A DNA stretch of 64,000 nt, taken from contig CM076943.1 of NCBI GenBank assembly GCA_039566865.1, forward strand, positions 43,470,663 to 43,534,662. Direction: 5' to 3'. Both the position numbers and the translations under genes were made by a program. Shown here piece after piece: positions 1 to 10,676 of this stretch (position 1 is its first letter; each line of letters starts with the position of its first letter). The stretch comes from Aurelia coerulea. Lineage: Eukaryota; Cnidaria; Scyphozoa; Semaeostomeae; Ulmaridae. The notes below the pieces were generated by a model that was given only the letters and a program-made list of their open reading frames with translations, did not search any database and was not told the DNA's origin.

Positions 1-720
1 GGTAGTTGTTGTACTATCCATATTGTAAATGATATCGCATGAATGAAGGTGAAGTGCTGGGAGGTTTCTCTCTGGAAACGATATGGTGATTTTACAAAAC
101 GAACGTAATGATTTAAACTTGTGTGTCAATATCACATGACAGCCAGAAACCCCCAGAAACTAGCTTTATGATTCTGATTTCTGTGATGCTAAAGATTTGT
201 GAGTAACAAGCAATTGTTAGTAAGTATTTGGATTTATGCATTTTGAAATAGGCAGAAGGAAACTATGGAACAATTGATAATTGTTTGGCAACCTTCCTCA
301 CAAAATCGATGCCTTCTCGTTGTAATCATCTTGCTGCGGGTATCTCCATATTTTCAGTCAACCTTAAAAAGTTGCTTTGGTTACCGCTGCAGAAACAGAC
401 AACAACACATTCCGCAAAAGAAAAGACGGATTTGCTTCTACAATCCACTCCTGTTTCTTGGTTGAGTGGTTGAGTATTTGAATGGAATATTGAATATTGA
501 ATTTTGATCTCTCTTTGCAGTGGTATTTGGATTGAAATACCTTGAATTGAAAGCCATAGTGCCGCAGGGCAGGCCCATATTAGCTTTTTTCACAGGGCTG
601 ACTCGGGTTTAACAAATAGACATTTCTTGTGTGCTTGCTTTCTTTCACAGAGGTCTGGGTCGGCGCGCTCTGACCATCGACTAGCAATAGAAACTGGAAG
701 ATACGTAAGATGTAAAGTTG
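1..720. repeat. dispersed repeat, copy A
   Basis: This stretch matches bases 45505-46770 in the same orientation. Shared blocks include the region around the tgatatcgcat motif, the cagacaacaacacattcc block near 396, and the cacagaggtctg block near 647. Copy A lacks the 630-bp palindromic insert found in copy B, so it shows the empty site. I see no coding role, and the short frames here do not line up between copies. Confidence 0.6.
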
Positions 721-836
721 ATCCAAAAGTGCAAAGTAACCCAAGATGAAATTCATAGTCTTGTAACATGTCAGAGCTGTGGGACAAGCCGCGATGTCTT
801 TTTTGACGAGATCATAAAATCAAAACCCAGCTTCAT

Positions 837-1111
837 GTTTACACTCTTTTTTATAAGAATATTTTAAATTTTGTCCAGCCTCGATATTCTTAAGGAATTT
901 TCTTTTTGAGCCTGAATATATTCGTAAAGTATTTATGTCAGGCATGCGATTCTCTGTTATGAACATCACAAAACAGGCAACTGCTGAAAAATGAGACACA
1001 AATATGCTAGCTGAGGCTGGCAATATTCTTATAATGTTCTTAAAAATTGGATGATTCTGAGCCTGAATATTCTTATAAACATTATTCTTATAAAAAGAAA
1101 AGAGTGTATGC
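837..1111. mobile_element. small fold-back MITE
   Basis: The ends are inverted copies: acactcttttttataagaa at the left and ttcttataaaaagaaaagagt at the right, each shown here in part. Short internal repeats of gcctgaatattcttata lie near both ends. No transposase is present. The target duplication is unclear. Confidence 0.5.
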
Positions 1112-1303
1112 ATTCTAATGACAAGTTTGTATATTTGATACAAAACGGATCAAATATACAAGTTTATCCATGTTTATCGAATCGAGCTTGCTCGCCACCT
1201 ATGAACATATAAATAAGATACTTACCGATGCAGCTGGAAGCTTTAATTTATAATAATGTTTTTTTAATTGTTTTGATCTGTTATTTTCAGTTAGTTATCT
1301 CGT

Positions 1304-1426
1304 AGACTTACTCCAAGTCTCGTTCGTTATCGTATTCGGGCCTACTCGGTTGGCAGTGAGCTGCTGCTGGCAAACCGAGTGGGCCCGAATACGATAACGA
1401 ACGAGACTTGGAGTTGGAGCAAGTCT
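1304..1426. mobile_element. 123-bp palindromic element with 11-bp target duplication
   Basis: The two arms, about 48 bp each, are near-perfect inverted repeats around a short GC-rich loop near 1353-1372. The element is flanked by agttatctcgt at 1293-1303 and again at 1427-1437, an exact 11-bp direct repeat. This is what a transposed hairpin element would leave. No coding capacity. Confidence 0.7.
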
Positions 1427-1437
1427 AGTTATCTCGT

Positions 1438-2062
1438 CTCGCTGTTGAAATGTATAACCGTAGTGTTATGGCAGGCTCTTTGAGAATTAAATTGAAATTG
1501 AAATATGTAGCAAAGGGAATCCCCTTCCCTTCCTCTTCTGTCAGAACTGCATATTCTACAAACACCTGAATGCAGTTGCAATTTGCCAATTTTCTTTTTT
1601 TTCGGTTGCCTGGCAATGAATCACATGATTAATCATTTGTCATTGCCATATTTCAACAGCTAATCCTCTAAAGAAAAACAGGGGTAAGTCTTACTGTTAG
1701 CTCTTTTGTAGTTCTGGAGAAAAAGAGGGGGGGGGGGGCGAAATCCCTCAGCACAAAAGAAATAAAACGTCGCCCAGTACAGTACGGATAGTTACTGATA
1801 CTGTGCACTTAAAACAGAGAGGGCCACGAAAGGCTCACAAAGGCTTATGGTGTGAAAGCGTTAACCTGTCACATTACAGTAATATTTGGAAGATTAGTTT
1901 ACAAGGAAACGTTTCTTTCTTGGCGTTCGACAGATTGGCACTGCATCATGATGATAATTTAATTTACTGATTTCAGATTCATGCAGCGAGCGAAACGATA
2001 AGATATTGCAATGAAACTCTAAATACTTAGCTGCAGATATTAATGAAATTGCATTGCTATAG
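1438..2062. other. gene-free stretch
   Basis: No gene or RNA is recognisable. There is a poly-G run at about 1728-1738, the kind that is prone to sequencing error. Confidence 0.5.
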
Positions 2063-2071
2063 ACTTCCTCC

Positions 2072-2119
2072 TACCCTGGGTACCAGACTTTTATGTTAGA
2101 GAGTCTGGTACCCAGGGTA
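2072..2119. mobile_element. 48-bp minimal palindromic element
   Basis: The sequence consists almost only of two inverted ends: TACCCTGGGTACCAGAC, a few bases of loop, and the reverse complement. It is flanked by acttcctcc (2063-2071) and acttcctca (2120-2128), a 9-bp duplication with one mismatch. The same ends bound the 2.8-kb element at 5492-8285, so this looks like an extreme internal-deletion derivative of that family. Confidence 0.65.
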
Positions 2120-2130
2120 ACTTCCTCATA

Positions 2131-2857
2131 ACCCTATTCCACGTTGGGTCTTTGCATTCACTCCTCCCGTGGGGGGGCATTATGGCCCCCCTAATTATAT
2201 CCAAAACTAATAAGGGTTATGAAGTTGTAACTTGGTAGATAGTATCTCCAACCTATTGTGCATCTAATTAAGTAACTATATTCAAATTAGTCACGTGACC
2301 TGCTGCTAAGCAACTAATTATCTTGAGACCAGTCTCCAATAAGCTTGTGTATGGGAACTAATATGATATCAAATATTTCTAAGAAAACAAAGTTTATCCT
2401 AATAAATGATTAATATTCTAGTATAGCAATAGGTTTTCTCGCAAAATACTGCATTTATCTTTAATTTTTCACACATCTATTCAAACAATGACGTCATAAA
2501 GATATATGACGTCATCGTTCTAAACAACCATAAATGTACGCAAAAATTAACAAACTATATATCATATGAAAGGTCTTGACAAGAGCAATTCAATGAGACT
2601 AATTTGAACGAAATCAAACAAGGATTGGCAAATTAGAAGCATTTTACTGTTTTCTTTTGTGACCTCTCTCCAAATAAGGGCATTTAATGGTCATGTGACA
2701 CATCAAATTCGAAAAAAATTTTCAGAATATTGTAGGTAATTAAATTTTAGGAAAAGTCAGTAAGTATCAGCCCTCTAACTGCAATGGTTTAAGCACTGCA
2801 TAACAATGTTTGGTTGGGGGGTCATTATGGCCCCCCACGTGGAATAGGGAGGGTTAT
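2131..2857. mobile_element. fold-back MITE with AACCCTATTCCAC ends
   Basis: The left end reads aaccctattccacg followed by cattatggcccccc. The right end carries the inverted version, ggtcattatggccccccacgtggaatagggagggtt. The interior is AT-rich and non-coding. The ends resemble those of the element at 46864-47450. Confidence 0.5.
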
Positions 2858-2871
2858 CAGAAAATCTACTT

Positions 2872-4720
2872 GGGAGGCAGCCTTCCCCCGATCAAAAAAA
2901 GGGCTCAACAAACTTCCGACAGACATTCGAACTGTCAACAGACCTCATTATCATTTACTTGATATTCCTTACTGATAATTTCCCAATTTTTGGAATTTTA
3001 AATCTTCCCTTGCAAAACTCGCCCTTGTGACGGTGGGGTGAGGGGCAGATAACTGCTCGTGAATGGTAGTGAGGAATTGCCCCCCCCCCCCCCAATGCTG
3101 GCAGACGAGAGGATTCTTCTGAGCTGCATTCACTTAACTATATTAACGGCTAGTTAATGAATAAATGGAGCTTTATAAGTGGAGAATACCTTGGGATTGG
3201 GACACTGTGATAAATGTGTTCATAGTAAAGCCTCTTGAAAAAGGCTTCTGTGAAGGGCAGCACTTCTGTTAAATCGCTAGCAGCAGCATATGTCTGGCAG
3301 CAAATTGTATTGAATTGTATTGTGTTGAACTGTATATCCATTGTATGTAATTTTTTCTATATTTATCTTATTTAGTGGTTCTTTTATCTTATACAATGTG
3401 CTAAGTTTATTGATGTGAATGAAAAGTTTTAGTTTCAGACTGAATATCTTCCCGCCAAAGTCTCATTTTCGTTGCGAGGCTCAAAGATCGGAGGGATCAA
3501 CCCCGTCCTCTTCCCCTTCGCAGAAAGGTGAGAGGAATGGATTTTATTATTATTATTATTATTATTATTATAACATTCTTTAAAGTTGGTTGTTAAAAAT
3601 AGCTCTACTCAAGAAATAATAAAGATAAAGACCAACTATTTACAGAAACAAAATAAATTACAGTTCATGATAAGAAACGAAAATACCCGAAAATACCCTA
3701 TTTACAAATTTTGCAACGGCAAGTCTCTCCAATCCATTTTTTTATGCATGACTTAAAAGAACAGACAGAGACAGCAATTTGGTCTTGTGCCGCCGCGGAA
3801 GGCACAACAGGCGTCCACAATGGTTCACAAGTTTGTAGCAAAGGCGATTTGATATTTCATTTTTCATTTTTCATTTTTTCATTTTTCATTTTTGATCTTT
3901 GATTTTAGATTAGATTTGATGTGATGATTTGTTTTAACAAAAGCGCTGCCCTTCAACAGAAGCCTTTTTCAAGATGCTTTACAATAAACACATTGATCAC
4001 AGTGTCCAAGGTATTCTCATCTTATAAGCTCTATTTATTCATTAACTGGCTGTTGAACCCGCACATAAGAACCTAAGATTTTGAACTCAGCCTGTTTAGG
4101 TTCTTATGCAATGAGGTACATCCAGTAATCAGGGTGTAGGTTCTTAGCACAGGGAAATATGTGAATCTAAATATTAGCCAAACTTATTTACACTCTTGGC
4201 CCTATCCATTTCAACCCAAGCTTACCCATTTTACCCCTGCATGCCCTGCCTATCACAGTTCTGCAAGTAATGCTTTGGAGTTCACGAATGAGGTCGATCG
4301 GCAAACAGATTGCATTTATTTCCCAATGAATGAATGAAACCCTTTATTAAGAACCTAGTTATGATATCAGGCTGAAATAGTTCTAATCCATTGGGTACAA
4401 AATATATGATTTCAGGCTGTAGGTTCTTAATAAATGAAGGTTCTTATGTGCGGGTTTTTACTGTAGTTAAGTGAATGCAGCTCAGAAGAATCCTCTCGTC
4501 TGCCAGCATCGGTGAAATGCAGTTACTCACTACCATTCACGAGCAGTTATCTGCCCCACACCCCATTGTCACAAGGGCGGGTTTTGCAAGGTAAGATTTA
4601 CAATTCCAAAAATTGGGTAATTGTCAGTAAGGAATATCAAGTAAATGATGTCTGTTGACAGTTCGAATGTTCGTCTGAAGTTTGTTGAACCCTTTTTTTT
4701 GTCGGGGGAAGGCTGCCTAG
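2872..4720. mobile_element. large fold-back repeat with nested insertion
   Basis: The left arm (about 2872-3272) is repeated in reverse complement by 3937-4055 plus 4457-4720. Matching landmarks are the ggaggcagcc / ggctgcct outer ends, the gcagctcagaagaatcctct block, and the caagggcg block. The right arm is interrupted by a separate MITE at 4056-4456. The loop (3273-3936) holds a short ATT microsatellite near 3548-3571 and a pentamer run of cattttt near 3855-3895. No gene is seen. Confidence 0.6.
4056..4456. mobile_element. MITE inserted in a fold-back arm
   Basis: The terminal inverted repeats are AACCCGCACATAAGAACCT and its reverse complement. The insert splits the right arm of the 2872-4720 fold-back at a place where the left arm is continuous, so it is the younger event. 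Internal subrepeats of aggttcttat occur. Confidence 0.6.
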
Positions 4721-5203
4721 ACTGATGATATGGTCGTAGTTATCGCTATTGAAATACTGCCGGACGCTCCTAACTACGACTCATAATCAAACGCCATTAT
4801 TTTGAAATGACTATGACTGCCTCGTTTCGATAAGGGCCTAGGCGCAGAAAAGCACAAACATTTGTAGTTTTCAAATGAAACACATTGATTTGAAAACTTC
4901 ACAATAAATCAGTTAATGCTTAGCGAAAGCAGCAAAATAGTACCTACGTACAAAATTTGATATTGTCGCCAACTGTTTTCATGGTATTCTTGTTCATAAG
5001 ACTTTGTTCTGTCCGGCCAGGCTCCTCGAAACTCTGCTTTGAGCTTCGAGTTTCCGTTGGTCAACATCAATCAATCGAATTTGCAGAGATTCTAATGGCG
5101 TTGTATTTGGTTGTATACTTTGTACATGACTGTGTATAGCAGCCTCGTTCCCAAGGGCGTTCAAAAGTGAAAAAAGTCAGTCCAAAAATATTGCCGTAAT
5201 ATT

Positions 5204-5274
5204 ATGAGTCCCAGTAAGAGCGGTCTCGGTCTGGCGTAATAGTCTCGTTTTGGATAGCGATTACTGGGACTCAT
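5204..5274. mobile_element. short hairpin element, ATGAGTCCCAGTAA ends
   Basis: ATGAGTCCCAGTAA at 5204 is followed by its reverse complement ending at 5274. Similar atgagtccc / gggactcat ends recur at about 38600-38650. No clear target duplication. Confidence 0.4.
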
Positions 5275-5329
5275 CGTAATCAGTCTAAAGGCTGCCTCAC
5301 AAGTGTATTTTTCTGATAGCCCTGTTATG

Positions 5330-5390
5330 TAGCCTGCGTGCAGACTCGACTATCCTAAAGTTTGGGATAGTCGAGTTTGCACGCAGGCTA
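5330..5390. mobile_element. 61-bp hairpin element, TAGCCTGCGTGCAGACTC ends
   Basis: Two inverted copies of TAGCCTGCGTGCAGACTC (one mismatch) surround a short palindromic centre. The same ends bound the insert at 7935-8040, which defines a small family. Confidence 0.55.
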
Positions 5391-5598
5391 TATGTAGTGA
5401 GGCTGTGAGGCTAGTATCTGTTGAGGTCTAGCCTCCTATTAAAAACAACAGATACCCTTGGGAACGAGGTTGCGACATGTCTTCTTTGGGCTACCCTGGG
5501 TACCAGACTCTCTTACACAAAAAACAAACAAACTCCGTTTTTGATTACAAAGTCCAACTTTGTAATCTAAGAGGGGGCTCCGGGTCAGTCAGAAAGTC

Positions 5599-5640
<42 letters not shown>

Positions 5641-6817
5641 TCCGTCACGCTCGTTAAAGCAATTGATTAACGTTTTACCTCTGCTAATTGGCACTGAAAT
5701 AAAGAAAGCGCACATTAAGCGCACACAAGACAGAAGTTTCCCGCGATCCGATACAAAAATTTGACGTCGGCATATTTCATGTTAGACAGATTTGACACCG
5801 TAAGATTGATAAATTACCATGATGTTTACCCTGGCACAGCAACAAATTTAACCAGAATTGGCACGTTCTTGACTTCATTAGCAGCTTAATTATGTTAAAA
5901 CAATCGTTTTCTAGAACGAACGCATCATTAGCCACTTGTTAATAGTACTCATTATGCAAATAAGTCAACTTTAGAGGATGATGTAACCGGCGGCATGCAC
6001 AGAGGCTAGCATTCGCAGCATCACCGAAGGTAGAAGGACCCCCTCCTACACAGCTACAGATGCAAAGATGCAAACGTCGTAGGTGAAGTTGAGAGGAAAG
6101 GTGCAGAACCCCAGCAAACAATGGCGCCATTGACTGGGGGAAGGCATATGATCACACTGAACCAAAACATCTTCATGCATACGATTCTGCACAGATGTTA
6201 TCTTCGTGACTGCTTGTCTCAAATTAGATGCCCGCGAATAGAAACGTTCTGCAGAGTTCTGCATAAGTAATTTTGCGTTATCGTTAATCTCACATGACAT
6301 CTAATTTGAGACAGATGCATCATGCATGAACCAAGCGAACTATGTATTTTTATTTGTTGCGTATCATCTTCGTTTGAGATGAAGATCAAAATATTGCTTT
6401 TCGGGCGATTCTTGTCGTTATTCATGGCGCTTGATTTGCTATTGAAGGCGACTTTAGCAGCAACACTCATCTCTCTGACTGTAGCTAAAAACAGCATCAC
6501 AACGATCATTTGGGGTATGAAGAAATCAATATTCAGATTTTCTTATGCTTGCTTATCTCAGGACGGACTTTGTAACCATCCAAAAGGATCTTATGTTTGA
6601 TTACAAAGTCCCTTTGTAATCTAAGAGGGGGCTCCAGGTCAGTCAGAAAGTCAGAAAGTCAGAAAGTCAGAAAGAAAGAAAGAAAGAAAGTCCGTCACGC
6701 TCGTTAAAGCAATTGATTAACATTTTATCTCTGCTAATTGGCACTGAAATAAAGAAAGCGCACAGAAAGCGCATACACGACAGAAGTTTCCCGGGATCCT
6801 ATAGCAGCATTTGACGT

Positions 6818-7506
6818 ACATACATACATACATACATACATAATTTATATTATACAGGTTATCTTAAGGCAGCTTAGGCAGCTGATGTGGACCTGTTTTC
6901 TACTTTGTCTATTAATTACTAAATAAAAAAAAATAATAAAAACTTTATGGAAAATAACCCTATTTATAACATATCTATTTACCCTTTGTTTAAAAATACT
7001 GATAGCAAGAGTTAGTTGTGTGAATCTCTGCTAATCCTTTTTTAAAACTGACGCTATCTAATTTCCCTTTTATTTGATAAAGTTGTTTTTTGAAGTTTGA
7101 ATAACTTGCCTCATTGATGCCTTCTTCAATACCGTTCCAGATTACAGGTCCTCTGTACCGTATCGATCTTCTACCCAACTCTGTTTTAAGTCTTGGTAAT
7201 ATGAATTTTGATTTCCTTCTTAACTGATATTTGTTCTCTTCTTTCATAAACAGGTTACCAATAACGTCTACAATATCCTTTGTGTGTACTTTCTGCATTA
7301 ATAATAAAGCTATTCTTCGTTTGTACATATATGAAATACTGTCCCAATTTGCTCTCTTTAGAGTTATTTCATCGTTTTCCCCTTTTGCTACTTTCCGTAT
7401 TATTCTTGCTGCTGAGCAATGAATTTTTTCAATCTCATTAAATATCGTATTTGAGCAGCCACCACAAACAGGTATTGCATACAAAACCGTTGGGACTACT
7501 GTTTTG
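6818..7506 (-). pseudogene. LINE (CR1/L2-like) reverse transcriptase C-terminal relic
   Basis: A minus-strand frame (6990-7484, extending in frame to about 7506) encodes the C-terminal tail of a non-LTR retrotransposon polyprotein. It has the typical conserved pieces: an IEKIHCSAARII segment, the segment GRRSIRYRGPVIWNGI, then a closing SNFKKQL helix. The catalytic reverse transcriptase part is missing, so this is a 5'-truncated insertion. The 3' side ends in an (ATGT)n tail at about 6818-6843, a common LINE tail form. It interrupts copy 2 of the surrounding duplicated unit, while copy 1 is uninterrupted. Clade assignment (jockey superfamily, CR1/L2-like) is by impression only. Confidence 0.7.
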
Positions 7507-7934
7507 AAGTATATTTCATGTTAAACAGCTTTGACACCATAAGATGGATAAATTACCATGATGTTTACCCTGGCACAACAACAAATTTACCCAGAATTGG
7601 CACGTCTTGACTTCATTAGCAGCTTAATTATGTCAAAACAATCATTTTCTAGAACGAACGCATCATTAGCCACTTATTGATAGTATTCATTATGCAAATA
7701 AGTCAACTTTAGAGGATGATGTAACCGGTGGCCGGCACAGAGGCTAGCATTCGCAGCATCACCGATCAACAATAGAACCGTTCTGCAGGGTTCTGCATAA
7801 ACATAAGTAATTTTGCTTTGTCGTAAAACTTACATGACATCTAATTTGAGGCAGATGCACCAACAGTTTCATGCACGAAATAAGCAAACTAAGGGTAATG
7901 ACTTTTGATTTTTTGCGTATCATCCTCGTTTGAA

Positions 7935-8040
7935 TAGCCTGCGTGTGCAGACTCTTGGACAGGACAAGACAGGAACGAGAGAGAAAAGTAGTACTTATAA
8001 CCCTTTTTTCAATTTTCTGACAGAGTCTGCACGCAGGCTA
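7935..8040. mobile_element. MITE, TAGCCTGCGTG ends
   Basis: Ends TAGCCTGCGTGTGCAGACTC and its inverse bound a 106-bp insert. The flanks are cgtttgaa (7927-7934) and cgtttgac (8041-8048), an imperfect 8-bp duplication. The duplicated copy 1 of the host element, near 6365-6375, lacks the insert. Confidence 0.55.
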
Positions 8041-8295
8041 CGTTTGACATAAAGATCAAAATATTGCTTTTCATACGATTGTTCTCCTTATACAAGGCGC
8101 TTGATTTTCTTTAGCAGCAAAACTCATCTCTATGACTGTAGCTAAAAACAGCATCAGCGATCATTTACGGTTATGAAGAAATCATCGTTCAGATTGTCTT
8201 ATGCTTGCTTAGCTCAGGACAAACTTTGTAATCATCCAAAAGGATCTTATGTTTTATGTTATTAGAGAGTCTGGTACCCAGGGTATCTTTGGGCT

Positions 8296-8493
8296 TGCAC
8301 CCCTCTTCAAAGCGCCATCTTTATCGGTAAAGCATAAAGCTCAGGACGGCCCACCGTAACATATATTGGATAGAAAATATGTGGTCTGTGGAATACGGCC
8401 AGTGGCGGACTAGCTCTGATTTTTGCACCGGCCATGGATGAGTTAAGGGGGCCCTAAATGGGTGTGGTCAAGGGGCAAAATTCGTCGCAATTC
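8296..8493. other. gene-free stretch
   Basis: No gene is seen. An orphan CAGTGGCGGA motif, which resembles a hAT end, lies near 8400 without a partner end. Confidence 0.4.
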
Positions 8494-8642
8494 TGTTAGT
8501 TACTTTATTCGGATAGACCGGTGTTCAGCTTACTATACAACGACTGTCTAAGAATGAGGGGATATGTGCAGGGGCGACTACATATACCTTAAGAACAATT
8601 CGTGCGATACTACACGAGTGCAAACCAGGGGGCAACCCTACA
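8494..8642 (-). repeat. 3' LTR of the minus-strand Gypsy
   Basis: On the minus strand it begins TGTAGGG directly after a purine tract (ggtagggaggaa) and ends in taaca, giving TG...CA. It contains an AATAAA signal near its end. At 149 bp its length matches the 151-bp LTR of the plus-strand relative, although most of the internal sequence differs. Confidence 0.6.
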
Positions 8643-8840
8643 TTCCTCCCTACCTAAATAAACGAAGTTCTAAAACGAGTGCAACAACAAAACGGGTTAA
8701 ATGCGATTAAATACGATTAAATGCGGTTATATACGAATTGCATCCCATGGAATTGCACCAGGGATGTCTCGAGTTTGTCTTTGCCTCCGAGGTTGGTCCC
8801 TTGCCAGAATGTTGTCTAACGGGGCATTGTCTTCTTCGTC

Positions 8841-10361
8841 TTATACGTCACTCTGCTCAGATTCGGAAAGGGTGTAATCACTGTCATTTGACTCTTCAGT
8901 ATCCGCGTTTTGTGGCAGAGTTTCATCGGTTGAGTTTTCCTCTGATTTGTCAGCAGTGCCATCTCCAACGACCGGTAAGAGGCGATCATGGTGAATAACT
9001 TTACGTTCCTTTCTCGAATTCTCGATCTTAAAGTTCACACCGTTAGGAAGCTTTTCAAGCACAGTCCAAGGGCCGTCCCGACGGGGTGCTAACTTCCTGT
9101 TTTCTCCCGTTTTGTAGTGCTTCACTTTCAACCATACCTTCTGCCCGACTGCATAATCAATGAAACGAAGGTTTCGGTTATATTGCTGTTGCATCTTTTG
9201 CTTGTTCAGCTGCAGGGTTTGGACAACTTGAGCAAACACGTCCTTTAATATGGAGCTCACTTCATTCTGGTATTCGCCAGCCGATATCTGGTCATACTGA
9301 TCGGGTCGATCAAGATCGAAGAGGATGTCTTGGGGAAGAACTGCATGACGTCCGAATACTACGTCAAATGGGACACAATGGGTAGCTTTACTTACGCTTG
9401 CGTTGAGGGCGAAGACAAGTTCAGGCAGGACGGAACGCCATTTTGTTTGCTGCTTTCGACGATGTAACAGGACTGCACGTAACATATCTTTAACTGTACG
9501 AATATTTCGTTCAGCAAATCCGTTCCCTTGGCTGTGATACGCTGATGAACGGCGTTTTTCTATGCTCAAGGAATTACAAATTTCTTTCATCACCTCCCCA
9601 TCAACATTGGAGCCTTGATCCGTTAATAGGTAGTAAGGCATGCCATGAATAAAAAGCCAGCTTTTGAGGAATGCATCAACGATGGTCGGAGCAGTCTGAT
9701 CCTTCAATGGTACTGCTTGGATGAATTTAGAGAACACATCTCCAATTAATAAGATGTATTGATAACCTCCATTGTCTGTAGGAAGGTAGCCAATGTCCAA
9801 CGAGACGAATTGCATTGGTGCATTGGGTACAAACATGGGTAACAGAGGTGCTTTTGGCGGTGCTGTATCACACTTTGATTTCTGGCAGGTAGTACAGGCC
9901 GATGTAAAAGCTTGGATATAACTGTACATATTAGGCCAGTAAAAACGCTCCTTGAGCAAGGCATAAATTTTGGCAGTTCCGAAATGGGCCACGTTGTGAT
10001 AGTTGGAGACAACGAGTTTTCTTAGTGATGGTGGAACGATAGGTCGGCCAGACTTTGTAAGTATACCCTCGTGAATACGTAACTGTGCTTGTACTCTTTT
10101 TAAGCGACCTTGGGCGATTGGCTCTCCTTTTGAAACGTTTTGAGTAGCCTTGGATAACACTGGGTCTTGACTTTGAGCTGAACGGAGCTGTTCGTTAAAC
10201 TGCATATCTTCTGCAAATGTGGCATACACTTTGTCTTCGAACTCAGGCTCTGGTTGATCACGGCTGGCGGCGTAATTCCTGGACAATGCATCGGCCTTGA
10301 CGTTATCTTTTCCACGTATGTATCTTATTGTATAATCGAATTCTTCAAGCTCGGAGATCCA
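8841..10361 (-). CDS. Gypsy integrase region (pol, 3' part)
   Basis: This region encodes the retroviral-type integrase that would insert the cDNA copy. The 481-residue frame shows an HHCC zinc-binding segment (YHNVAHFGTAKIY then CTTCQKSKC). A DDE catalytic core follows, with Asp in VSLDIGY, Asp in LLTDQGSN and Glu in GFAERNIR. The C-terminal LAPRRDGPWTVLEKLPNGVNF segment is basic, as in integrase C-terminal domains, and an acidic tail ends the protein. It is in frame with the upstream RNase H part but is separated from it by a UGA at 10362-10364. The product matches the plus-strand copy's integrase throughout. I see no chromodomain. Confidence 0.85.
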   Translation of the reverse strand, partial: WISELEEFDYTIRYIRGKDNVKADALSRNYAASRDQPEPEFEDKVYATFAEDMQFNEQLRSAQSQDPVLSKATQNVSKGEPIAQGRLKRVQAQLRIHEGILTKSGRPIVPPSLRKLVVSNYHNVAHFGTAKIYALLKERFYWPNMYSYIQAFTSACTTCQKSKCDTAPPKAPLLPMFVPNAPMQFVSLDIGYLPTDNGGYQYILLIGDVFSKFIQAVPLKDQTAPTIVDAFLKSWLFIHGMPYYLLTDQGSNVDGEVMKEICNSLSIEKRRSSAYHSQGNGFAERNIRTVKDMLRAVLLHRRKQQTKWRSVLPELVFALNASVSKATHCVPFDVVFGRHAVLPQDILFDLDRPDQYDQISAGEYQNEVSSILKDVFAQVVQTLQLNKQKMQQQYNRNLRFIDYAVGQKVWLKVKHYKTGENRKLAPRRDGPWTVLEKLPNGVNFKIENSRKERKVIHHDRLLPVVGDGTADKSEENSTDETLPQNADTEESNDSDYTLSESEQSDV

Positions 10362-10364
10362 TCA

Positions 10365-10676
10365 GCCAATTTTTCCTCGGGGATCTTTCTGCGTTCTCAA
10401 AAATGTTAACGGATTGTGATCTGAATTTAAGGTGAAATTGGTCCCGGCTAGGTAAACATTCCAGTGTCTGACGGCTAATACTAAGGCAAATGCTTCTTTT
10501 GTTGTGGCAGACCAATTTTGCTGAGATTTCTGTAAGGCAGTGGAGAAATAAGCAACTGGATGCAATTTCTTATCAGCTCCAAACTGTGATAGTACTCCGC
10601 CTACTGCATAGTTGCTTGCATCTACCTCGACTATGAACTCTTGGCCGAAATCAGGAAACTTTAGGACTGGTTCTGA
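10365..10676 (-). pseudogene. Gypsy RNase H region between two stops
   Basis: This in-frame segment of pol lies between stop codons at 10677-10679 (UAA) and 10362-10364 (UGA). It encodes the RNase H core: a VDASNYA segment with the first catalytic Asp, the FSTALQ and TKEAFALVLAVRHW segments with the Glu, and NSDHNPL with another Asp. The plus-strand copy reads through both positions without a stop, so both are point lesions in this copy. Confidence 0.8.

Larger units (their letters stand above)
5492..8285. mobile_element. 2.8-kb element with TACCCTGGGTACCAGAC ends
   Basis: Terminal inverted repeats TACCCTGGGTACCAGACTCTC-like at both ends are flanked by a 9-bp direct repeat, tctttgggc, at 5483-5491 and 8286-8294. 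Internally there is a tandem duplication. Copy 1 (about 5536-6596) and copy 2 (6597-8250) share the gattacaaagtcc start, a GAAA microsatellite, the ttgattaac block and the tttaccctggcaca block. Copy 2 carries a LINE insert (6818-7506) and a small hairpin MITE (7935-8040). No transposase is visible, so the element is non-autonomous. Confidence 0.65.

Noticed and set aside
8400..8420. hAT insertion starting at CAGTGGCGGA
   Set aside because: No matching opposite end or 8-bp duplication was found nearby. The same applies to similar ends near 16206 and 39284.
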